Positions 7,238-13,751 of a stretch of DNA of 30,572 bases are shown here, in pieces; the stretch's first letter is position 1, and each line of letters begins with the position of its first letter. The stretch covers positions 1 to 30,572 of the forward strand of contig JBOHTO010000038.1 of the NCBI GenBank assembly GCA_050733695.1, given 5' to 3'. Both the position numbers and the translations under genes were made by a program. The notes beneath the pieces are model-generated. The model ran no database searches. It was not told the DNA's origin and saw only the letters and a program-made list of their open reading frames with translations. This stretch comes from JBOHTO01 sp050733695. Its GTDB lineage: Bacteria > Gemmatimonadota > Gemmatimonadetes > Gemmatimonadales > Gemmatimonadaceae.

Positions 7238-7980
7238 GGTTCGCTCTCGCTGGCGATTGCGCAGAGGCGTTCGATGTCGGGCTCGTCGATCGCAGCGCCG
7301 CGGCGCTCCCGCCATCGCCGCGCGGAACGCGCGAGGCGCCGGATGTTCGCACGTGTGATCGCCGGATCGCCAGCGCGCCCGAACGTCACGCGATCCACAT
7401 CGATAGCGACGGCCTGCATGTCGCTCGTGATGAGCACGTTCCTGAGATTGAGATCCGGATGCCGCGCACCCGCGCGCGTGAGCGCCGCGACCAGCCGCGC
7501 CGTCGCTTCCCAGAGGGCCGTGCGCTCGCGCCCGGTCGAAGCTGCGATGAGTGCGGCCGCGAGATCGCGCGCGCCGTCGATCTCGCAGGTCGCGACGTCG
7601 CTGCGTCTGAGCAGGCCCATGGCGCCCGCACGATACGTCGCGTAGGCTGCCACGCGCGGCGTGGGGACAGCAGCCCGGGCGAGCCGGATCGCCGTTGCAA
7701 GTTCGTGCGGCGCGCGGGTGGGCGGGAGAAAGAGCTCGCCCGTCACTCCGGCGAACAGCCCGCCGTGTCGTGACCGGCGGACGACAACTCGCGCGACTGT
7801 GCCCGGCAGCGGCACGGCGTAGGCAATCCCGCGTCCGGCCAGCGCGCGGGCCTCGGGGTGGCGCATGGCGTACTGGTACAGCGTCCCGGTCGAGAGCGCC
7901 GCGCGCACGGAGTCGGCAAGGTCGGCAAGCGCGACGGCGTGTGCGCTGCGTGTCGTGAAACTCAGGTATTCAGGTGACAC
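7234..7980 (-). CDS. Lipopolysaccharide core kinase-like protein (Kdo/heptose kinase family)
   Basis: A 248-residue protein with a divergent eukaryotic-type kinase fold. VARVVVRRSRHGG supplies a candidate ATP-binding region. RHPDLNLRNVLI is the catalytic loop in the form seen in KdkA/WaaP/InaA proteins (HxDLNxxN), and AIDVDRVTFG takes the place of the metal-binding DFG. These enzymes phosphorylate Kdo or heptose of the LPS core. The start is GTG 7980, immediately after a dispersed repeat. The only nearby upstream ATG (near 7996) is out of frame. The stop overlaps the GT9 start. Confidence 0.8.
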   Translation of the reverse strand: MSPEYLSFTTRSAHAVALADLADSVRAALSTGTLYQYAMRHPEARALAGRGIAYAVPLPGTVARVVVRRSRHGGLFAGVTGELFLPPTRAPHELATAIRLARAAVPTPRVAAYATYRAGAMGLLRRSDVATCEIDGARDLAAALIAASTGRERTALWEATARLVAALTRAGARHPDLNLRNVLITSDMQAVAIDVDRVTFGRAGDPAITRANIRRLARSARRWRERRGAAIDEPDIERLCAIASESEP

Positions 7981-7990
7981 GACGGCCCGT

Positions 7991-8071
7991 CACGCATGGA
8001 TTCCCGCTTTGGCGGAATGACGAAGGGGAGGGCGGGAATTACGAAGGGGAGGGAGGCGGAAATGACGGGCA
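7991..8071. repeat. Dispersed GGGAATGACG-type repeat copy
   Basis: The spacer between the cyclase and kinase genes is filled by ATGGATTCCCGCTTTGGCGG, then two to three units close to AATGACGAAGGGGAGGGCGG. Read on the opposite strand it matches the insert in hisH in block order: CCGCCTCCC, then TTCCCGCCC, then a short hairpin and AATCC. The unit boundaries are approximate. Confidence 0.7.
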
Positions 8072-8083
8072 GGACCGGCCGGT

Positions 8084-9775
8084 TCACGGCGCGACGCGGT
8101 ACACCGGAATCGGATGGCTCTTGCCCTTGAGCTCCAGCGGTGGCCGTTCCTCGATGCCATTCGTGGACGACAACGCCTCGCGGAACTCCTCGGAGATGAG
8201 GATCTCGCCGCCGTTCGCCGCGGAACAGAGCCTGCTCGCCGTGTTCACCGTATCACCGATAACCGTGAACTCGAGTCGCCGCTCGGAGCCGATGTTCCCG
8301 GCGAACACCTCGCCGAAGGTGAGCCCGATTCCGATCTCTAGCTCCGGTCGATCGCCGGCGCGCCACTTCGTATTCAGCGTGCGCAGCTCGCGCATCATCT
8401 CCACAGCGGCGCGCAGTGCCCTGTCCGCGTCGTCCGGCGATCCCAGCGGCGCACCCCACTGCGCCATGACGGCGTCGCCGATGAACTTGTCCAGCGTTCC
8501 ACCATGCCGAAAGACGCACTCCACCATCTCGGTGAAGTATTCCGTCAACAAGGTCGCCGTCTCGTCCGGGGTCATCGCTTCCGAGAGCGGCGTGAAGCCG
8601 CGGATGTCGCTGAAGAGAACGGCTACGGCGCGCTTCTCTCCGCCGAGCCGCACCGCCCCGGGCGAACTCGCGATGCGCGCCGCCAGCGACGGGGCGAAGT
8701 ACCGCTCGAAGTTGCTGCGCACCAGCGTCTCGTGCCGGATGCGCTCGGAGAACTGCGAGTTCTCGATCGCGACCGCGGCGATCCCGGCAAACGCGACCAG
8801 AAACTCGAGATCCTGGTCGGTGAAGCGGTGCGTCGTCGTGAGGTTGTCGACGTACAGCACGCCCAGAACCCGGCTCTCCGTGCCGATGAGCGGTGCACAC
8901 ATCGCCGAACGCACACGCTGCATCAGGATGGAAGCGCCCCCGAAGCGCTGGTCCTCAGGTGCGTTGTCGGAAAGAATCGCCACCTTCTCGCCGATCACCT
9001 TGCGCGCGATCGATGTCGGAACCATACGGGCGATGTCGGTGCCGCGCCGGTCGCGCGAGATGCGCGGCAGGAGATCGTCGTGCTCGTCCGTGAGCACGAT
9101 CGAGACGCGGTCGACGTCCAGTATCTGGAAGGTGAAACCCACGATCTTGTCGAGAAGTGCATCGAGGTCGACAGCCTTCGTGAGCCCCTTGGAAACCTCC
9201 AGAAGCAGCGTGAGTTTCTGCTGCACCAGCTCCGACTCGGCCATCGTCGGTTCCGTATCGTCCACAACGCGCCGCGGCCCGCTCGCCCGGAGCGCGGCGA
9301 CGAGCCCCTGACTGGACGTACGGACGGGGAGTTGCCGCACGATCGTCGCACCAGCTTCCGAACGATTGCGCGCGTCCTTCTGTCTCCTCGCCCCGGCCAC
9401 GGCGTCCGCGGCCTGGGCGGCCGGCATCGGCGGGGGTGTGGGCGTCGTCTCCCGCAGGCGGAACGCGACCTTGCCGAACGTGACAACGTCACCAGGCGCC
9501 ATGCGCGCACTGTCGATCCGCGCGCCGTTCAGAAACGTCCCGTTGCTGGAGCCGAGATCCCTGACCTCGACGCCGCTGGCATCACAGCTCAACTCGGCGT
9601 GGCGACGCGAGATGGTGGGGTCGAGCACGGGGATGTCGCTGTTGAGGGCACGACCGATCACCATCGGCGCGCCGGCGCGCAACTCGAATGCCTGATCGCC
9701 CTCGGTGCTGATCAGTTGATAGACCATCGCGACTGGAATATGGGCACGCGGTTCATGGGGAACCAGTGGAATCAC
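8084..9775 (-). CDS. FHA-GAF class III adenylate cyclase
   Basis: A 563-residue soluble signalling protein. The FHA domain (about 20-110) has GRALNSD, SRRHAEL and GSSNGTFLNG, the phosphothreonine-binding loops. A Pro/Ala linker follows, then a GAF domain (about 190-345, with APLIGTESRVLGVLYVDN). The class III cyclase domain (about 380-560) has VLFSDIRGFTPL (metal Asp390), DKFIGDAVMA (Lys430 and metal Asp434) and VIGDTVNTASRL (Asn511 and Arg515). Lys430 points to ATP rather than GTP. All catalytic residues are present, so it should make cAMP. The GTG start overlaps the trpE stop; an ATG at 9727 is an alternative that starts right before the FHA domain. Confidence 0.92.
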   Translation of the reverse strand: MIPLVPHEPRAHIPVAMVYQLISTEGDQAFELRAGAPMVIGRALNSDIPVLDPTISRRHAELSCDASGVEVRDLGSSNGTFLNGARIDSARMAPGDVVTFGKVAFRLRETTPTPPPMPAAQAADAVAGARRQKDARNRSEAGATIVRQLPVRTSSQGLVAALRASGPRRVVDDTEPTMAESELVQQKLTLLLEVSKGLTKAVDLDALLDKIVGFTFQILDVDRVSIVLTDEHDDLLPRISRDRRGTDIARMVPTSIARKVIGEKVAILSDNAPEDQRFGGASILMQRVRSAMCAPLIGTESRVLGVLYVDNLTTTHRFTDQDLEFLVAFAGIAAVAIENSQFSERIRHETLVRSNFERYFAPSLAARIASSPGAVRLGGEKRAVAVLFSDIRGFTPLSEAMTPDETATLLTEYFTEMVECVFRHGGTLDKFIGDAVMAQWGAPLGSPDDADRALRAAVEMMRELRTLNTKWRAGDRPELEIGIGLTFGEVFAGNIGSERRLEFTVIGDTVNTASRLCSAANGGEILISEEFREALSSTNGIEERPPLELKGKSHPIPVYRVAP

Positions 9776-11346
9776 GGGCGTTGGGTATCCGGCGCCGAAT
9801 CATGGCGCGCCGCTGCGCGGACCTGCCCGATGGCTGAAAGCATGGCGCGTGCCTTGTTCTCCGTCTCCTCCCACTCCCGTTCCGCGACTGAGTCGGCCAC
9901 GATGCCGGCCCCGGCCTGCACCGAGGCGGCACCGTTCGCGATCACGCACGTCCGGATGGTTATCGCGAGATCCATACGGCGGTCGCCGGTTGCAATGTAG
10001 CCTACGGCCCCCGCGTACGGTCCGCGCCGCTCGGGCTCCAGCTCGTCGATGATCTGCATCGCCCGGACCTTGGGCGCACCGGTCATGGTGCCCGCGGGAA
10101 ATGTCGCCTTGAAGACATCGATCGCGGACGCGCCGTCCGCGAGATCGCCCTCCACCTGGCTCACGATGTGGAGAACGTGCGAATAACGCTCGATCCCCAT
10201 CAGCTCCGTCACGCGCACGCTGCCGTAACGCGCAACGCGCCCCACGTCGTTGCGGCCGAGATCGACGAGCATCACGTGCTCCGCCCGTTCCTTCTCGTCT
10301 GCCAGCAGATCGGCGGCGAGTGCGTCGTCCTCCGCAGTGCTGCCTCCGCGCGCCCGCGTTCCGGCAATGGGACGCACCGTCACCCGCCCCTCGGCGACGC
10401 GCACGAGCAGCTCCGGGGAGCTGCCCACGAGCTCCACTCCGTCGAGCACGAGGTGGTACATGTACGGCGAAGGATTCATCACGCGGAGGGCGCGATACAA
10501 TGCGTCGGAAGGAAAATCGTGATCCACCGTGATGCGCCGCGCAAGCAGGGCCTGGAAGCAATCGCCGGCGCGGATGTATTCACGGATGCGCTCGACATCG
10601 GCCATGAAATGCTCCCGCTCGTAGCTGGAAGTTCCGGTTGCCGGGGGAGCATCTTCCCGCAGATCGAGCGGCGGAAGCACACGCGCGCTGCGCAGCCGTG
10701 CCGCAGTCTTGTCCAGCTCGGCTGCGGCCTCCGCGTACTGTGCCTCGAGCCGGCCCTCGCCCGCGTTCCTCGCCACTTCGACGCCGACGACGAGCCGGCC
10801 CCGCGCGCGCAGGTTGTCGATGATCACGAGGACGCGCGGAAACACGAACAGGGCATCCGGTACAGGCGCCCCACTGCCGGCGGGGATGCGGGGATGTGGC
10901 GGGGGCGATGGCAGCCGTTCGATGAAACGGACCACGTCATAGCCGAAGAAGCCGACCGCGCCGCTCCAGAACGCACCCAGTTCGGGTACATCCACCGGGT
11001 TCGTTCGGCGCAACAGCGACTGCAGGTCGGCGAGCGGATCGGCCGGTTTCCTGGCGCCGTGCCAGCCTCGTTCGACTGTCCAGTCCTCCACCGTCCCATC
11101 GCGCAGCCGCCAGGCCGCACGGGGGTCACTCCCCATGAACGTGTATCGCGCCCACGTCTCGCCGCCCGCCGGTGCCGACTCCAGAAGAAAGGCGAAGGGT
11201 CCGTTGCGGAGCCTGGCGAATGCGGACACGGGCGTGTCGGTGTCGAGCAGCATGTCGCGCCACACGGGAACGAGACGTACGTCGCCCGCCGGGTCACCGG
11301 TGTGCGATCCGCGCGACAGGAGAGAACGAAAGCGGTCGAACGTCAT
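9772..11346 (-). CDS. trpE: Anthranilate synthase component I
   Basis: TrpE converts chorismate and ammonia to anthranilate. The 524-residue protein has the N-terminal FAFLLES motif (54-57), the tryptophan-binding site for feedback inhibition. The chorismate-binding domain has PIAGTRARGG, DEKERAEHVMLVDLGRNDVG, ATFPAGTMTGAPKVRAM and IRTCVIANGAASVQAGAGIV. The ATG at 11346 begins MTFDRFRSLLSRG at normal length; the frame is open further upstream, but that part lies antisense to the divergent outer-membrane gene. No trpG or other trp gene follows; instead the FHA-cyclase overlaps the stop by 4 nt. The gene starts 45 nt from the divergent gene at 11392. Confidence 0.95.
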   Translation of the reverse strand: MTFDRFRSLLSRGSHTGDPAGDVRLVPVWRDMLLDTDTPVSAFARLRNGPFAFLLESAPAGGETWARYTFMGSDPRAAWRLRDGTVEDWTVERGWHGARKPADPLADLQSLLRRTNPVDVPELGAFWSGAVGFFGYDVVRFIERLPSPPPHPRIPAGSGAPVPDALFVFPRVLVIIDNLRARGRLVVGVEVARNAGEGRLEAQYAEAAAELDKTAARLRSARVLPPLDLREDAPPATGTSSYEREHFMADVERIREYIRAGDCFQALLARRITVDHDFPSDALYRALRVMNPSPYMYHLVLDGVELVGSSPELLVRVAEGRVTVRPIAGTRARGGSTAEDDALAADLLADEKERAEHVMLVDLGRNDVGRVARYGSVRVTELMGIERYSHVLHIVSQVEGDLADGASAIDVFKATFPAGTMTGAPKVRAMQIIDELEPERRGPYAGAVGYIATGDRRMDLAITIRTCVIANGAASVQAGAGIVADSVAEREWEETENKARAMLSAIGQVRAAARHDSAPDTQRP

Positions 11347-11391
11347 GCGGGCGGTTGCCCGGCCAGGCGCGTGCGGCGATATTCGCGGATC

Positions 11392-13479
11392 ATGCTTCGA
11401 ATCCTCGCGGCGACGGCGGCCGCGTGCTGTGTGCTGGGGGGAGTGCTGGCGCCGCGCGCTCTGGCGCAGACGTGGAACGATGACACGACAACGGCACTGG
11501 TTGAGCGCGCCACCGAGCGGCGGGCGCAGCAGCTCGCGGACAGCGGCCTCACGGACTATCGCGCAACGGCGCACGGATACCTCACCTTCCTGGCGCAGGT
11601 GGGTGAGGGCTTCACCGAGCCGCCGCGCGTGGTGAAGGCGGACGAGCTCGCGCTGGAAGTGTACTGGCGCGCGCCCTCGCTGAGCAAGCAGCGCATCGTC
11701 GGCCGGCGCGACACGCTGCTCCTCCCGACCGACATCAACTACCACCGCGATCATCTGGGCATCGTCCAGAACAACTTCCCGAGCGTCATACGGCTGGGCG
11801 AGGGCGATGAAGTGCAGGACGTCCCGCATCCGTTCTCCGCGGCGGGAGCGGCAAGCTATGACTACGCGATCAACGACTCGCTCGCGCTGCGCCTGCCAAA
11901 CCGCACGATAGATCTGACCGAGGTCCTCGTGCGGCCCAGGGATGACAGCGATCCGGCCGTCATCGGCGCAGCGTGGATCGACCGCGAGAGCGCCGAGATA
12001 GTGCGCATGGCCTTCAACTTCACGCGCGCCGCGTTTCTGGACGACAAGGTCGAAGATATCTCGATAGTACTCGAGAACGGCCTCATACAGGGACGCTACT
12101 GGCTGCCGATCAGACAGGAGATCGAGATCCGCAGAACGGGATCATGGCTCGACTACCCCGCACGGGGGATCATCCGCGGGCGCTGGGAGATCTGCTGCTA
12201 CGAGATCAACACCGGACTTCCATACACGCTGTTTCGCGGTCCCGAGGTCGTTCAGGCACCGGTGGAAGTACTGCGCGAGCACGTCTGGAGTGGCGCGATA
12301 CTCGACTCGCTCCCGCCTGATGTGCGGGCTGTTCGTCCGGAAGAGATCAGGCGCGTTCAGGCAGAGGCACGCGAGCTCGTACGCGCCGGGGCGCTCGCGC
12401 GAACACGGTCCCTCTCACTCGCGGCGGGCGGCATCTCCGATTTCGTGCGGGTGAACCGGGTGGAAGGTTTTTCGCTCGGCGCCGGTCTCACGCGGCGCGT
12501 GGGCGGCGGGCTGAGCCTGGAGGCGAGCGCGCGCTGGGGATTTGCCGACCACGAGGCGAAGGGACGTATCGCTCTCGTGTGGCGGCGTGCCGCGGGCCGG
12601 AGTGTGACGCTATTCGCGGAGCGTGTACTGCGCGATGCGGGCGATGTGGCCGAGAGCTCGACGCTCGTCAACAGCATCGCGGCGCAGGAGTTCGGCAGGG
12701 ACCACACGGATCCGTTCGATGTCCGCGGAGTCGGGATCGAGGCGGACATGGGGAAGCAGTGGGGTGTGCTCTGGAGCGTGCGCGCCGGCACCGAGCGACA
12801 CGACAGCGTGAGCGTCAACGCGACGCCCGCGTTGGGGAGCTACGAAGCGACTATCGCCGCCCTGCCTCTGGAGATGGCGTACATCGGCGTCGTTGCCGAC
12901 CGTCCCACGGTGCTCGCGCCCCTGGGGACGGAGCTGCGTGCGCGTGTCGAGCTTCTGGCCGGCGCGTTCCGGCCGACGGGTGCGCTGGCCGGCGAGGAGG
13001 GGACGCAGTCGCTGGCACGGGTATCCGGATTCGCGGAGCTGGAACGCCCGCTGGGTCGCAACAGGCTGCTGCTGCGCGCGGCGGCCGGCTGGGTGACTGC
13101 CGAGGACGGAGCTTCGGCGAACCCGCCAGCGCAGTCGCTCGTCTATCTTGGCGGGTCGATTTCTGCTCCCGGTTACGACTATCACTCCCTGGTGGGGACG
13201 TTCGGTGCGGGAATGCGGGCCGAATGGCGCTCGCCCGTGCCCTTCGTCCGAATCCCGCTCGGGCGGTTTGGCACGGCGCCCGCGAGCGCGACGCTTGCGC
13301 CGTACGCGAGCGCGGCGTTCGTGGACGGCGTGCAGGGCAGGGAAGGGTGGTATCCATCGCTGGGTGCGGGGCTGCTCGTGCTGTTCGATCTGGTACGGCT
13401 GGATGCAGCGCACGGGCTGCGGGACGGGCGCTGGTCATTCTCGATCGATGTCGCCAGGGAGTTCTGGGCGATTCTGTGA
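11392..13479 (+). CDS. Outer-membrane beta-barrel protein with N-terminal periplasmic domain
   Basis: A 695-residue secreted protein. Residues 1-25 form a signal peptide (Ala/Leu-rich core ending RALA before QTW). Residues of about 26-340 form a periplasmic domain with motifs such as DYRATAHGYLTFLAQVGEG and YWLPIRQEIEIRRTGSW, similar in style to CarboxypepD_reg/DUF5686-like outer-membrane proteins. The rest alternates hydrophobic and polar residues in strand-sized blocks, as in BamA/surface-antigen-like barrels. It ends EFWAIL rather than in a terminal Phe. Function is unknown. The start is ATG 11392; the frame is open far upstream, but that part is antisense to trpE and is not used. Confidence 0.8.
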   Translation: MLRILAATAAACCVLGGVLAPRALAQTWNDDTTTALVERATERRAQQLADSGLTDYRATAHGYLTFLAQVGEGFTEPPRVVKADELALEVYWRAPSLSKQRIVGRRDTLLLPTDINYHRDHLGIVQNNFPSVIRLGEGDEVQDVPHPFSAAGAASYDYAINDSLALRLPNRTIDLTEVLVRPRDDSDPAVIGAAWIDRESAEIVRMAFNFTRAAFLDDKVEDISIVLENGLIQGRYWLPIRQEIEIRRTGSWLDYPARGIIRGRWEICCYEINTGLPYTLFRGPEVVQAPVEVLREHVWSGAILDSLPPDVRAVRPEEIRRVQAEARELVRAGALARTRSLSLAAGGISDFVRVNRVEGFSLGAGLTRRVGGGLSLEASARWGFADHEAKGRIALVWRRAAGRSVTLFAERVLRDAGDVAESSTLVNSIAAQEFGRDHTDPFDVRGVGIEADMGKQWGVLWSVRAGTERHDSVSVNATPALGSYEATIAALPLEMAYIGVVADRPTVLAPLGTELRARVELLAGAFRPTGALAGEEGTQSLARVSGFAELERPLGRNRLLLRAAAGWVTAEDGASANPPAQSLVYLGGSISAPGYDYHSLVGTFGAGMRAEWRSPVPFVRIPLGRFGTAPASATLAPYASAAFVDGVQGREGWYPSLGAGLLVLFDLVRLDAAHGLRDGRWSFSIDVAREFWAIL

Positions 13480-13489
13480 CGCGTGCAAC

Positions 13490-13660
13490 GGAGCATGGAT
13501 TGCCGCTTCGCAGGGAATGACGAACGGGGAATGACGAACGGGGAATGACGCAACGGGGAATGACGCAACGGGGAATGACGCAACACGGAATGACGCAACA
13601 CGGAATGACGCAACGGGGAGCGAAAATACGATGAGGTCGAGGCGGGAATGACGAATTGCG
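13490..13660. repeat. Minisatellite of 14/15-bp GAATGACG units in the dispersed repeat family
   Basis: After ATGGATTGCCGCTTCGCAGG come seven head-to-tail units at 13515-13617: two of GAATGACGAACGGG (14 nt), two of GAATGACGCAACGGG (15 nt), two ending CAACACG and one more CAACGGG. A further degenerate GGGAATGACGAATTGCGGG lies near 13645. The lead-in matches the start of the copy at 7991. The 13480-13751 spacer holds nothing else except the likely promoter of the next gene (TAGTAT at 13721-13726 with a poor -35). Confidence 0.9.
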
Positions 13661-13751
13661 GGAAGCGGAATGGCGTGGTTGCGCACGGAGCGGCAATGAT
13701 GTGCCCGGCTGTGCGGGTGGTAGTATCTTGCACGAGGAGCCCGAACAGTCG

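Noticed and set aside
8504..10000. Long plus-strand open frame antisense to the cyclase and trpE
   Set aside because: No family features; the opposite strand has two fully recognisable enzymes.
10168..11391. Upstream extension of the outer-membrane protein frame
   Set aside because: It is antisense to trpE; a clear signal peptide begins at 11392.
11347..11829. N-terminal extension of the trpE frame
   Set aside because: The extra residues are unlike TrpE and lie antisense to the signal peptide and start of the outer-membrane gene; ATG 11346 gives normal length.
13515..13617. CRISPR array
   Set aside because: Units of 14-15 bp are directly adjacent with no spacers; it is a minisatellite.
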